Of a stretch of DNA of 64,000 bases, positions 9,111 through 18,308 are shown piece after piece. Under the pieces are notes generated by a model. The model saw nothing but the letters and a program-made list of their open reading frames with translations. It was not told the origin of the DNA and searched no databases. This DNA comes from WVZL01 sp041862375 (GTDB lineage Bacteria > Acidobacteriota > Aminicenantia > Aminicenantales > Aminicenantaceae), in NCBI GenBank assembly GCA_041862375.1, contig JBGVTE010000054.1, positions 11,463-75,462 on the forward strand, read 5' to 3'. The position numbers and the translations under genes are program-made. How positions within the stretch are numbered: position 1 is the first letter of the stretch; each line of letters begins with the position of its first letter.

Positions 9111-9716
9111 ATGAAGAGAGCAAAATCTGTTCTAAAAATAACAGGCTGTATTTTTGCTGTTTTTTTCCTTTTCTCCTGCAATCCTTTAGAGAAGTCTACA
9201 CAATCAAACAGTATCCTCATTGTTTCCCAGGTTCTCGGGACTGATATAGAAGGTAATGAAGCCAACTTTCTCCAATCTGATGTTGTAAGAATCGACCCGA
9301 CTACAAATCTGGCTACTGTCAATGCTGATTCTGCGAAGGCTACCCTTAGGGTGGAATCATTGAATCCTAATCAAAATGTTCAAACATCCCTTTATAACGA
9401 TATCATGATTACCCGCTACGTCGTTACTTACACACGCTCAGATGGAAAGAACACTCCTCGTGTTGATGTACCCTACTCTTTTCAAGGAACGCTTTCGACT
9501 CTGATCTCAGTAGGGTCATCAATTGATATATCTTTCATCATAGTAAGAGAAGTGGCAAAACTAGAGCCCCCTCTTTTAGACCTTGCTCAGGCGCGAGAGG
9601 AAGGCGTTTTGCAGGTAAATGCACAAGTAGATTTTTATGGACATGATATGGTTAATAATAAAGTCACTGCTACTGGGTATTTGACCATATTCTTTGCTAA
9701 CTACGTTGATTTATAA
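9111..9716 (+). CDS. Lipoprotein of unknown function in the pilus cluster
   Basis: 201 residues beginning with a lipoprotein signal peptide with lipobox LFSC (Cys about residue 23). The mature part is about 175 residues and predominantly beta-like, with no motif I recognise. It lies 12 bases after pilQ with GAGGAG before the ATG, so it is almost certainly co-transcribed with the pilus genes. Together with the next gene it may be an outer-membrane accessory of the secretin or a passenger of the operon. That role is inferred from position only. Confidence 0.75.
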   Translation: MKRAKSVLKITGCIFAVFFLFSCNPLEKSTQSNSILIVSQVLGTDIEGNEANFLQSDVVRIDPTTNLATVNADSAKATLRVESLNPNQNVQTSLYNDIMITRYVVTYTRSDGKNTPRVDVPYSFQGTLSTLISVGSSIDISFIIVREVAKLEPPLLDLAQAREEGVLQVNAQVDFYGHDMVNNKVTATGYLTIFFANYVDL

Positions 9717-9727
9717 GGAAGAAGAAA

Positions 9728-10930
9728 ATGAAAGTAAAAAAGAAATACATAATAGTTTTTCCCTTGAGTTTTCTTCTTATATTATTCTCAGCTTGCAAAA
9801 GAAATAGTATAGAAGAGCCTTCCCCCTTTGGGCCTTCTTCCCTCTCCATACTCTTGACCGTCTCTGCAAATCCAAACGTTATCCATGCCGGATACGTACG
9901 TCAAAAAACTACAATCACTGCTAAATTAGAGCAATTTGATGGAATACCCATGTCGGGAAAAACTCTCTATTTCGAAATTGGAAATGCAGCACAGAATAAA
10001 GTCAGTCTCGGCTACTTTGAAGGAAATAAATTACTCGAATCAAAAATAACAGATCCAAATGGATGTGCTTCTGTCTCTTACTACGGTCCTAAAGCAGCAG
10101 AAATAATATCCAATACCCAGGTTTTCATTTGGGTTACTGTTGCTTCCACAGGAAAAGAATTTATCATAGAAAATACGCCAATCTTAATCATAAGAGATGT
10201 CCCAGAATTCTCCCTTATTCTATCCATCTTCCCCAATGTCATCTTTGCTAACGAAGTAGTGAGAGAAGCTACTACTGTAACGGCCCAGCTCAAAAAACTG
10301 GACGGCACCCCTATCCCCAACCAGACTCTTTACTTTGAAATCTACGATGAAGCAGATAATAAAATCAACCTTGGTTACTTTGAGGGCCACCAGCTCATCG
10401 CAGCCAAAAAAACAGATTCAAACGGAATTGCCAGTGTTATTTATTACGGTCCCATAGCAGAAGAGATCATCGGTAATACCCAAATCTATATATGGGTCAC
10501 CCTTGCTGCATCAGGGAATGAATTTGTAACTGCAAAAGCTCCTATCTTAATCATAAAAGAGGTTCTGGATGTTGTTCTTAATGTATTCATCAGTCCGAAT
10601 GTCATCTATGCAAGTGACTCCCGCGGCATCGCTACCGTAACTGCCCACCTCACAAAGGCAAATGGAGCTCCCATCCCTAACCAAGATTTATTCTTTGAAA
10701 TCTATGACGACACCGACACAAAAGTTAACATAGGTTTCTTTGAGGGTAACAAACAGGTTGAAATTAAAACAACAGATCAAAACGGAATCGCAGAAGCTGT
10801 GTATTATGGTCCTCTGGCATCAGAAATTACTTCGAACAGAACAATCTATATATGGGTTACTCTATCCTCAGGCGGGACAACTTTTGTGACTACTAAGGCT
10901 CCAATCCAAATTATAAGAGAGACGCCGTAA
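9728..10930 (+). CDS. Lipoprotein with three Ig-like (Big_1-type) repeats
   Basis: 400 residues. Lipobox FSAC (Cys about residue 23) is followed by three tandem repeats of about 120 residues (roughly 38-157, 158-278 and 279-400). Each repeat carries the pattern NVI.A, TVTA.L, PIPNQ.L.FEI, GYFEG and TD.NG.A...YYGP, and ends in I.IWVT and P..II. This resembles bacterial Ig-like domains of the invasin/Big_1 kind, which often form adhesin stalks. Repeats 2 and 3 are the closest to each other. It lies 11 bases after the previous lipoprotein gene and ends the pilus cluster. Confidence 0.8.
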   Translation: MKVKKKYIIVFPLSFLLILFSACKRNSIEEPSPFGPSSLSILLTVSANPNVIHAGYVRQKTTITAKLEQFDGIPMSGKTLYFEIGNAAQNKVSLGYFEGNKLLESKITDPNGCASVSYYGPKAAEIISNTQVFIWVTVASTGKEFIIENTPILIIRDVPEFSLILSIFPNVIFANEVVREATTVTAQLKKLDGTPIPNQTLYFEIYDEADNKINLGYFEGHQLIAAKKTDSNGIASVIYYGPIAEEIIGNTQIYIWVTLAASGNEFVTAKAPILIIKEVLDVVLNVFISPNVIYASDSRGIATVTAHLTKANGAPIPNQDLFFEIYDDTDTKVNIGFFEGNKQVEIKTTDQNGIAEAVYYGPLASEITSNRTIYIWVTLSSGGTTFVTTKAPIQIIRETP

Positions 10931-10989
10931 GCTTTTCTTTATCTTTCAGCACAGAAGTCTCTTCCGACGTATAGAAATATCAATTAATT

Positions 10990-13140
10990 TCAACTATAAA
11001 CAGATATAGATCCCCTCAGCTTCACCTGCTGTAAAGCCTCCTTCAACACTCCATCCAGATATTTTCTCCTTCGAGCCTTTAAAATCATCTGAACCCTGTG
11101 CAATCCCCTCAACCGTGGAACACCTGCCAGTGCCGGACCAAGCACCTCGATATCTTCAGCTCTGCGCTTCACCTGTGAAGAAAATTCGCGGGATTTCTGG
11201 GCAAGAACTCTCAAGTTTTTTCCCTGGAACAAAACTCCTACCACATTGGAGAAAGGAGGACAATTCATGTTTTGCCTCAATCTAATTTCCTGTGTGTAAA
11301 AGGAAATATAATCCTGTGATGCAGCGGTTTGTATGCTAAAGTGAGTAGGCAGAGCAGTTTGAATAACGGCTTCTCCCTGCCTATCCACTCCAGCATGACT
11401 CATCATCTGCACTATAGTATTAAAAGTCTTCTGACTTGCTCTAAAATCTGAAAAGGCAAGCCCGGTCTCTGGGTAGATAATGCCCACCAATGAAGCTGAA
11501 GGTAAATCAACTTGATGAGCAAGAAGCTGAGTGCCCACCAGAATATCAATCTTCCCGTTTGAAAAGCTTTGGATTATTCTCTCCAGCTCTTTTCTTGTCC
11601 TCGTCTCATCTGAAGCTACAGAGGATATTCTCTTTCGAGGAAAATGACTCCTCAGTTCATCCTCAACTGCTTCTATTCCGATGCCTGCCATCCTGATAAT
11701 TTTGCTGCCACACTCAGGACAAACCTCTACTTTAGAGATGGAGTAATTGCAGAAGTGGCAAACAAGCTTATCTTCTTTTTTATGGTATGTTAAATGAATA
11801 TCGCAATTGACACATTTGGGAATATATTCACAACGGGAACAGAAGAGCAAAGGTGCGTATCCCCTCCGGTTTATGAAAATCAAGGCTTTCTCTCCAACTC
11901 TTACGTGTTCCTCTATTTTTTCCAAAAGTTGAGAGCCTATTGCTCCCCTCTTTTTTCTTTCTTCTGAGATTAAAACTTTGTATTTTTTTCCCTCATCTTC
12001 CATACTCAACAGGTACTTCCCTCTTTTTGCCTGGAAATAAGTCTCTACAGAAGGCATAGCTGAACCATAAACAAGGATAGTCTTTTCTTCTCTTGCCCTG
12101 AGCCAGGCTCCTTTTCGAGCATCATAAGAAGGTCTTTCCTGCTGGTAGTATGAATCATCATGCTCTTCCTCGACAATGATTAATCCCAAATTATCGAAAG
12201 GGCAAAAGAGGGCAGAACGAGGTCCAATCACAACGTCAGCTTCTCCATTTTTTATTTTCTGCCATTCAAGCTCCCTATTTCTTTCAGACATCTGGCTATG
12301 GAGGACAGCCACCTTTTCTCCCAACTTTTTTTCAAACTTCTCAACAAAGCGCTTTGTAAGTGATATCTCTGGGACCAAAAATAATACCTGCCTCTCTCTC
12401 GCCAAGATCTGTCTGATCAAATAAAAATAAACAGGCTCACGCTTATTTTTAGGAGCGAAGAGAAGAAAAGGTGAAAACGTACTATTCTCTTCTCTCTGAA
12501 TGATTTCATATGCAATTTGTCGCACGCTTTCATCCAGACTGAAATCAATTTCAAGCTGTCTCTGTGTACTGGAAATAAACTTTTCCCTTCGTTGTTTCGG
12601 TCTCTTAAAATCTCTCTGGACTTTAATTAATCCTTTCTTGACCAGTCGGGATAACTTATAAGTAATATTTCTCTCTCTCATCTTTCTCTGAATAAATGAA
12701 GGAGTATATGCCCTTTTTTGAAGAAGATTCAGGATTGCTCTCTCTTCATTTGAAATATCTTTTGTCTCCAGTGTTTCTCTTCCTTTCTCTGAAAGAGAAA
12801 CCAATGCTTTGCTTTTGAGGAAATAGGAAGGGGGAAGAGATGTCTCGAGAATTTCCCCCCATGATGTATAAAAGTAATTACTCAACTTCCGGGTAAATGA
12901 AAGGAAGAGGGGAGAGAAAACAGGATTCTCATCCAGTATTTCTTTAATTTCTTTAAGCTCAAACTTTCTTTGAGGTCTCCTTTTTCTAAGATTAACGATA
13001 ATTCCAGTTAGAACTCTTTTTCCTAAAGGCACAAGGACTCTCACTCCCACTTGTGCTCTGTCTTGCCATAATTCGGGGACTGTATAGGAAAAAGTCTGAT
13101 CGAGAGGGAGGGGAAGAACGACTTCAGCGTATAAAGTCAT
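10990..13140 (-). CDS. priA: PriA-type replication restart protein with degenerate ATPase motifs
   Basis: 716 residues with the complete PriA layout: 3'-DNA-binding domain (about 1-100), winged helix (about 120-190), two helicase lobes and a zinc region with eight cysteines (Cys 434, 437, 443, 446, 461, 464, 474 and 477). The ATPase signature is eroded. The Walker A position reads APKNKREP (about 229-236) instead of GxTGSGKTE, the DEEH box is EEEH (324-327), and the motif VI GRAGR equivalent is SHAGV (581-585). The reading frame is intact and the surrounding sequence conserved, so this is not simple decay. It probably loads DnaB at stalled forks without unwinding DNA, as proposed for actinobacterial PriA. 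Its start overlaps the UDG gene stop (ATGA). Confidence 0.9.
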   Translation of the reverse strand: MTLYAEVVLPLPLDQTFSYTVPELWQDRAQVGVRVLVPLGKRVLTGIIVNLRKRRPQRKFELKEIKEILDENPVFSPLFLSFTRKLSNYFYTSWGEILETSLPPSYFLKSKALVSLSEKGRETLETKDISNEERAILNLLQKRAYTPSFIQRKMRERNITYKLSRLVKKGLIKVQRDFKRPKQRREKFISSTQRQLEIDFSLDESVRQIAYEIIQREENSTFSPFLLFAPKNKREPVYFYLIRQILARERQVLFLVPEISLTKRFVEKFEKKLGEKVAVLHSQMSERNRELEWQKIKNGEADVVIGPRSALFCPFDNLGLIIVEEEHDDSYYQQERPSYDARKGAWLRAREEKTILVYGSAMPSVETYFQAKRGKYLLSMEDEGKKYKVLISEERKKRGAIGSQLLEKIEEHVRVGEKALIFINRRGYAPLLFCSRCEYIPKCVNCDIHLTYHKKEDKLVCHFCNYSISKVEVCPECGSKIIRMAGIGIEAVEDELRSHFPRKRISSVASDETRTRKELERIIQSFSNGKIDILVGTQLLAHQVDLPSASLVGIIYPETGLAFSDFRASQKTFNTIVQMMSHAGVDRQGEAVIQTALPTHFSIQTAASQDYISFYTQEIRLRQNMNCPPFSNVVGVLFQGKNLRVLAQKSREFSSQVKRRAEDIEVLGPALAGVPRLRGLHRVQMILKARRRKYLDGVLKEALQQVKLRGSISVYS

Positions 13141-13799
13141 TTTTTGCTCAGGAAAGCCATGACTTTTTTCATGTCCTCCCAGACCATTTTCCTGATTTCT
13201 CTGTTTCCCTCATTCCTGATTAAATAAGAAGGGTGGAATGTCGGCATCACACGGATGTTGTTGAAATCATGAAAATTCCCTCTTAAAATAGTCATCCCTT
13301 TATCACTGCTAATAAAGAAGTCAGTAGCCACCTTTCCCAAGGCGACAATGACTGCAGGATTAATCTTCTCTATTTGCTCCAGAAGGTAATGTTTGCATTG
13401 ATCAATTTCATTCCTGTAAGGATTTCTATTCTGGGGAGGTCTGCACTTCACTACATTCGTGATATAGACATCTTGCCTCTGGAAGTTCATAGCATTAATA
13501 ATCTTTGTTAAAAGTTTCCCTGCTTTTCCTACAAAAGGCTGACCCTGGATATCTTCATCATAACCGGGTGCCTCGCCTACAAACATCAGCTCAGCTTCTA
13601 AATTCCCTTCTCCAGGAACCGCATTTTTCCTTTCCTGAGAGAGATCACATTTCTGACAATTGAGAATTCTCTTATTCAAATCATGGAAGACAGAAGTCTT
13701 AGATTCTGAAGAAGAAGAAAGAAAATCAATACCTAACTGGGAAAAAAATTTCAGTCTTTCTTCAAGATTAATTAAGAGATTTTTTGCTCTTTCTTCCAA
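13137..13799 (-). CDS. Family 4 uracil-DNA glycosylase (4Fe-4S)
   Basis: 220 residues. Removes uracil from deaminated DNA. Family-4 features are CQKC early in the protein, the catalytic-loop motif GEAPGYDEDIQGQPFVGKAG, TNVVKCRPPQNRNP, DQCKHYL and HPSYLIRN near the end. The four Cys (CQKC, KCRPP and QCK) should bind the iron-sulphur cluster. The start is a TTG with GAGG about seven bases upstream, inside the last codons of coaBC, giving a 32-base overlap. The stop overlaps the priA start. Confidence 0.92.
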   Translation of the reverse strand: MEERAKNLLINLEERLKFFSQLGIDFLSSSSESKTSVFHDLNKRILNCQKCDLSQERKNAVPGEGNLEAELMFVGEAPGYDEDIQGQPFVGKAGKLLTKIINAMNFQRQDVYITNVVKCRPPQNRNPYRNEIDQCKHYLLEQIEKINPAVIVALGKVATDFFISSDKGMTILRGNFHDFNNIRVMPTFHPSYLIRNEGNREIRKMVWEDMKKVMAFLSKK

Positions 13800-14976
13800 A
13801 TATTTCCTCTATCTTATCGAGTATAATCTGGCTTATTTCCCTTTTACTCATCCTCTCAGTCTGGAAGACATTACCTCTGGAATCAACAATACTCACCTGA
13901 TTAAAGTCTGACTCAAAGCCAATACCTTCCTGTATAACATCATTAGCGATGATTAAATCAAGCTTTTTCGCTTTCATTTTTTTGAGTGCGTTTTCTAAGA
14001 GACTATTTGTCTCAGCAGCAAAGCCGACAAGAATCTTCCCCTCCTTCTTCTTACTTAATTTCTTCAAAATATCAGATGTCTGGACCAGTTCAACTGTTTT
14101 AGCTAATTCTTCTTTTTTAACTTTCAAAGGAGTTACTTCCTGAAACCTGAAATCAGAAACAGCCGCTGCCATGATCACAACATCTGCCCGGGGAAAGCTT
14201 TTTAAAACTTCGGCTTCCATTTCATCCGCTGTACAAACCTTCTTCAATTCAGCTTTTGCAGGTGGAAGAATCTGAGTCGGTCCAGAAACTAGAATAACTT
14301 CAGCGCCACGGCTCATAGCCTCTTCAGCAAGTTCATAGCCCATTTTGCCTGAAGACCGGTTGGAGATAAAACGAACTGGATCCATATACTCTCGAGTAGG
14401 ACCGGCAGTAATGAGCACAGTTTTCCCTTCTAAATTCCTTCTTTTGCCAATAAGTTTTAGCCCTTCTTCTACTATTTTTTCAGGCTCCGCTAATCTTCCC
14501 CATCCTTCTTCTTGACAGGCAAGATAACCTTTTCCAGGCTCCACGAACACAACTCCCAATGCTTTGAGTCTTTGGATATTCTCCTGTGTTTGACGGTGGA
14601 GATACATCGCTTCATTCATGGCGGGAGCTATGAGCACCGGGCATTTTACAGTTTGAAAAAAAGTTGATACAAAATCATCGGCAACTCCTGAAGCAAATTT
14701 TCCGATTAGGTTGGCTGTAGCTGGTGCAACTAAGAAAAGAGATACCTCTCTGGCTAAAGAGACATGAGCTATAGTTTCAGAGAACTCCTCCTCAAAAGGG
14801 TCTACTATGGCCTTGTGTCCAGAAAGAGAACTAAATAGAAGAGGAGAAATAAAATGTGTGGCATTTTTTGTCATAAGAACCTGAACGTCAAACTCTTTTT
14901 TCTGGAAGCTGCGGATGATTTCGCATGCTTTATAAATGCTTATGGAAGATGATACTCCTACGGCAATCTTTGCCAT
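13768..14976 (-). CDS. coaBC: Bifunctional phosphopantothenoylcysteine decarboxylase / phosphopantothenate-cysteine ligase
   Basis: 402 residues. The N-terminal CoaC half (about 1-180) is an FMN-dependent decarboxylase with IAHVSLA (catalytic His), ASGVADDF, PAMNEAMY and the substrate-lid GYLACQEEGWGRL. The C-terminal CoaB half carries TAGPTREYMDPVRFISNRSSGKMG and the ligase features AAAVSDFR and KKEGKILVGFAAET. It catalyses steps two and three of coenzyme A synthesis. It follows gmk by 11 bases; the omega-subunit gene rpoZ that often lies between gmk and coaBC is absent here. Confidence 0.95.
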   Translation of the reverse strand: MAKIAVGVSSSISIYKACEIIRSFQKKEFDVQVLMTKNATHFISPLLFSSLSGHKAIVDPFEEEFSETIAHVSLAREVSLFLVAPATANLIGKFASGVADDFVSTFFQTVKCPVLIAPAMNEAMYLHRQTQENIQRLKALGVVFVEPGKGYLACQEEGWGRLAEPEKIVEEGLKLIGKRRNLEGKTVLITAGPTREYMDPVRFISNRSSGKMGYELAEEAMSRGAEVILVSGPTQILPPAKAELKKVCTADEMEAEVLKSFPRADVVIMAAAVSDFRFQEVTPLKVKKEELAKTVELVQTSDILKKLSKKKEGKILVGFAAETNSLLENALKKMKAKKLDLIIANDVIQEGIGFESDFNQVSIVDSRGNVFQTERMSKREISQIILDKIEEIFGRKSKKSLN

Positions 14977-14987
14977 TTTATTTTCTC

Positions 14988-15590
14988 TTAATATTCTGTA
15001 AAACTTTCTAAGATAGACTCTACTTCTAAACTGCGAGTATCAAGTCGACATTTTTCGCTCCTGATGATTGACTTCAGGTCTTTGACTGCTCTCTTCAGCT
15101 CATCATTAATAACGATATAATCAAATTGATGATAATATTTAATTTCTTCCCGGGCAACTTCAAGCCTTTTTTGAACTGAAGCAGCACTCTCATCACCTCT
15201 AGCCTCGAGACGCTTTTTTAATTCTTGAAATAGAGGGGGCATAATAAAGATAAACGTTGCATCCTGAAGCTTTTCTCTTATCTGCTGGGCTCCCTGGATA
15301 TCGATATCCAAGATGCAGTCAGCATTGACTCCTACCTTTTTAAGTTCTTTTTTTGATGTACCGTAATAACTCCCATGGACAATAGCCCACTCTACAAGCT
15401 CATCCTCTTCAATCATTCTCCTGAATTCGCTCTCAGAAACAAAGTAGTAGTCCCTTCCCTCAACTTCACCATTCCTCTTTTTCCGAGTAGTATGGGAAAC
15501 ACAAAAAACAATATTTTCAAAATCCTCTAAAACTCGCCGCACAAGAGTAGTCTTGCCGACCCCTGATGGTCCACTAATTACAAAAAGCAT
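14988..15590 (-). CDS. gmk: Guanylate kinase
   Basis: 200 residues, normal length. Phosphorylates GMP to GDP. P-loop ISGPSGVGKTTL is at the N-terminus, the GMP-binding block SHTTRKKRNGEVEGRDYYFVS follows, and DCILDIDIQGAQQIRE is the third conserved block. It follows yicC by about 37 bases within the same leftward operon, the common yicC-gmk order. Confidence 0.96.
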   Translation of the reverse strand: MLFVISGPSGVGKTTLVRRVLEDFENIVFCVSHTTRKKRNGEVEGRDYYFVSESEFRRMIEEDELVEWAIVHGSYYGTSKKELKKVGVNADCILDIDIQGAQQIREKLQDATFIFIMPPLFQELKKRLEARGDESAASVQKRLEVAREEIKYYHQFDYIVINDELKRAVKDLKSIIRSEKCRLDTRSLEVESILESFTEY

Positions 15591-15627
15591 AATTTCCTGC
15601 TGGATTTTAGATTAAGGAATTTTTATT

Positions 15628-16506
15628 CTATTCTATATTCTGTACCTGCTGCCTGATATTCTCCACTTCTCCTTTTATTGACAGGCTTTCTTTAATTATT
15701 CCTACATCCTGGGATTTGGAATTTATTGTATTCACCTCACGAAAAAGTTCCTGGGCGATAAAATCCAGCTTCCTGCCTAAAGGCTCCATTCCCTGCTGCA
15801 AAAGGAGCTCCTGAATATGATGTAAGTGGATCTTTAACCTCTCTATTTCCTCAGTAATATCATACTTTTGAGCATAATAGGCTGCTTCCTCAACTAATTT
15901 GTCCTCAAGAATGGGCACCTCAGAGGACAGCTCTTTCAAGCGCTGCATCAATTTATCCCTGATGAGAAAAGGCTGCTTCCGGGCTAATTTTTCAATCCTT
16001 TTTACAGCTCGACTTATATTATTAATGTATCGCCGAATAGCCCTTTCGATCTCCCTTCCTTCCTTTGTCCTCTGCCTAATTACTTCCTCCAAAGTTTTTT
16101 TGAAGCTTTTCTTCAAAAAAGTTATTTCTTCCTGACTGAAATCTTTTCTTTTAATATCTACAACTTGAGGGATTCTAAAAAGATTATCTATTGAAAGACT
16201 CAGACTCCTGCTCCTCTTTGAAGAAGCCTTCTCCAGTGAAGTAAGGATTTTATCAAGCAACTCCATGTTAACGAGAATGTCCCATCTTGATTGATTGAAA
16301 AAATTTAGTTCCAGATTCACTTCAACTCTTCCCCTGTAGATACCCTTCTGACATATTTCCCTAAGTCTGCTTTCAATCCCTCCTATAGGAGCGCCATAGT
16401 AGTTCCAGTCTAAGTAGCGATGATTTAAACTTTTGATAATGATCTTTGCTGAAAGCGTCTTTGATCTGAACCGCTTCTCACCGAAACCGGTCATACTTTG
16501 AATCAA
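15628..16506 (-). CDS. yicC: YicC family protein (putative endoribonuclease)
   Basis: 292 residues. It starts MIQSMTGFGEKRF, the YicC N-terminal hallmark. The C-terminal DUF1732 block includes EEIERLKIHLHHI, GRKLDFIAQELFREVNTINSKSQD and the closing KGEVENIRQQVQNIE. E. coli YicC has been reported to act as an endoribonuclease in RNA turnover; the function here is inferred by homology. Its ATG overlaps the msbA stop (ATGA). Confidence 0.93.
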   Translation of the reverse strand: MIQSMTGFGEKRFRSKTLSAKIIIKSLNHRYLDWNYYGAPIGGIESRLREICQKGIYRGRVEVNLELNFFNQSRWDILVNMELLDKILTSLEKASSKRSRSLSLSIDNLFRIPQVVDIKRKDFSQEEITFLKKSFKKTLEEVIRQRTKEGREIERAIRRYINNISRAVKRIEKLARKQPFLIRDKLMQRLKELSSEVPILEDKLVEEAAYYAQKYDITEEIERLKIHLHHIQELLLQQGMEPLGRKLDFIAQELFREVNTINSKSQDVGIIKESLSIKGEVENIRQQVQNIE

Positions 16507-18305
16507 GGCTCTACTTCCTTTTCCTCTGGAAATTGTAATTCATAAAGCTTCTTGTAAATTCCATTTTTCTTACAGAGTTCCTGATGAGTACCACTCTCAA
16601 CAATTCTTCCTTTGTCAATAACAAATATTTTATCGGCCTTCATTATTGTTGATAAACGGTGTGCAATCACAAATGTCGTTCTGTCCTTCATGAGATTCGT
16701 CATGGCAAGCTGGATTAGTCTTTCAGACTCAGAATCCAGGGCTGAGGTAGCCTCGTCAAGAATAAGAATAGGAGGGTCCTTGAGTACAGCTCTCGCTATA
16801 GCCAGCCTTTGCCTCTGTCCGCTCGAAATCAACTGGCCCCTTTCTCCTATCACGGCCTCATAATTTTTAGAAAATTCCATTATAAAATCGTGAGCCTTGG
16901 CTGCTTTAGCAGCTTTTTTTATCTCATCCAGAGAGATATCTTCGTGTCCGTATGAGATATTATTGCGAACAGTCTCATTAAAGAGAATTAAATCCTGAGT
17001 TACAAGCCCTATCTGAGAGCGGAGGGAAGATAGAGTCACTTCACGGATATCAATTCCATCTACAGTTATTCTCCCGGAAGAAGGTTCATAAAAACGAGAA
17101 AGAAGGTTAATGACTGTAGTTTTACCGGCTCCGCTCAATCCAACAAGGGCAACAGTTTCTGCTGGCATGACTTTAAAATTCACATCATAAAGAACAGGCA
17201 TCATCTCGTTGTAACTGAAATTGACATTTTCAAATGTTACTTCTCCCTTGACTTTGGGAAGAGGATAGGCCTGGGGACTATCCTTTATCTGCGGTTCTCT
17301 CTTCATCAATTCCTGTACCCTTTCATAGCAAGCTACTCCCTGTTGTATTACATTGTTTGCCCTGCTTATTCTCTTGATGGGATTGTACATCAAAAATATG
17401 GCCATTATAAATGCTCCAAAATCTCCAGGGCTGATTTCTCCTTGAGCAATCCGACGCGTGCCAACAACCAGTATGAATGCCCCGACAACTCCGCCAATAA
17501 ACTCCATAAAAGGAGAGGACAAACTTCCTATCCAGGCTAATTTTAGGGAGGTTTTAAAGTAGCTCAGTGTCGAGAGAAAGAATTTCTTTATTTCAAACTT
17601 CTCCATAGTAAAAGCTTTTACTATTTTGTTCCCCGTAATAGTTTCATGAAGCAGGTTATAGATTTTGGCCATTTTGGCCTGACTTAACCAGCCCTTTCGT
17701 TTGAGCTGACGGCTGAAACCAGCCAAAGGAATGACTGCCAACGGTGCAATGATAAAAGAAGCAAAAGCCAAGCGCCAATCTATTATGAATATCCCTACAA
17801 AAAGAGCAAGAAGAGTAAATGACTCCCGGATCAAATCTCCCATATTGCTCGACACGGCTTCCTGAATTTTATCAACATCACTTGTCAGGCGGGACATAAG
17901 CTCTCCCGTAGAAACATAGTCGAAAAAATTCGAAGATTGATATATAAGGTGTGCATAGAGTTCATCTCTTAATTTCTTAACTACTTTAAGGCCAATAGAC
18001 CTCATGAAAAAAGAAGAAAGAAAGGTGAAAAAACCCTTCCCAAAAATTACAACTATCAAAATAATGGGAAGAGCCGTGGCTAATTCTTCCTTGTTAACTT
18101 GGAGATTTCTAAAAACAAAATCCATCAGACGGCTCTTCTGTGGAATTTTCTGAGGAGCTAACTGGAACATATCATCCATTATGGGCTGGATCAAATTGAC
18201 GAAAACATATGTAAAGAGAGCAACAAAAACCATAAAAACAAAGGCCAGTATAAGCCTCTTTCTCTCTTGAAGCGTAAGTTTGAAAAGCTGGAATATGTTT
18301 TTCAT
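16503..18305 (-). CDS. msbA: MsbA-type ABC exporter (lipid A flippase family)
   Basis: 600 residues: a six-span transmembrane domain (about 1-320) fused to an ABC ATPase domain. Walker A is GLSGAGKTT, the Q-loop is QIGLVTQDLILFNETV, and Walker B plus D-loop is ILILDEATSALD; the switch His is in IAHRLST. The signature reads LISSGQRQR rather than LSGGQ. It is most like the MsbA group that flips lipid A core across the inner membrane, although general multidrug export is possible. It lies 3 bases after the Asd-like gene. Confidence 0.88.
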   Translation of the reverse strand: MKNIFQLFKLTLQERKRLILAFVFMVFVALFTYVFVNLIQPIMDDMFQLAPQKIPQKSRLMDFVFRNLQVNKEELATALPIILIVVIFGKGFFTFLSSFFMRSIGLKVVKKLRDELYAHLIYQSSNFFDYVSTGELMSRLTSDVDKIQEAVSSNMGDLIRESFTLLALFVGIFIIDWRLAFASFIIAPLAVIPLAGFSRQLKRKGWLSQAKMAKIYNLLHETITGNKIVKAFTMEKFEIKKFFLSTLSYFKTSLKLAWIGSLSSPFMEFIGGVVGAFILVVGTRRIAQGEISPGDFGAFIMAIFLMYNPIKRISRANNVIQQGVACYERVQELMKREPQIKDSPQAYPLPKVKGEVTFENVNFSYNEMMPVLYDVNFKVMPAETVALVGLSGAGKTTVINLLSRFYEPSSGRITVDGIDIREVTLSSLRSQIGLVTQDLILFNETVRNNISYGHEDISLDEIKKAAKAAKAHDFIMEFSKNYEAVIGERGQLISSGQRQRLAIARAVLKDPPILILDEATSALDSESERLIQLAMTNLMKDRTTFVIAHRLSTIMKADKIFVIDKGRIVESGTHQELCKKNGIYKKLYELQFPEEKEVEP

Positions 18306-18308
18306 TCT

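Noticed and set aside
16503..18305. MsbA signature LISSGQ as evidence of an inactive ATPase
   Set aside because: Walker A, Walker B, Q-loop and switch His are normal, and one Gly to Ser change in the signature is tolerated in other transporters.
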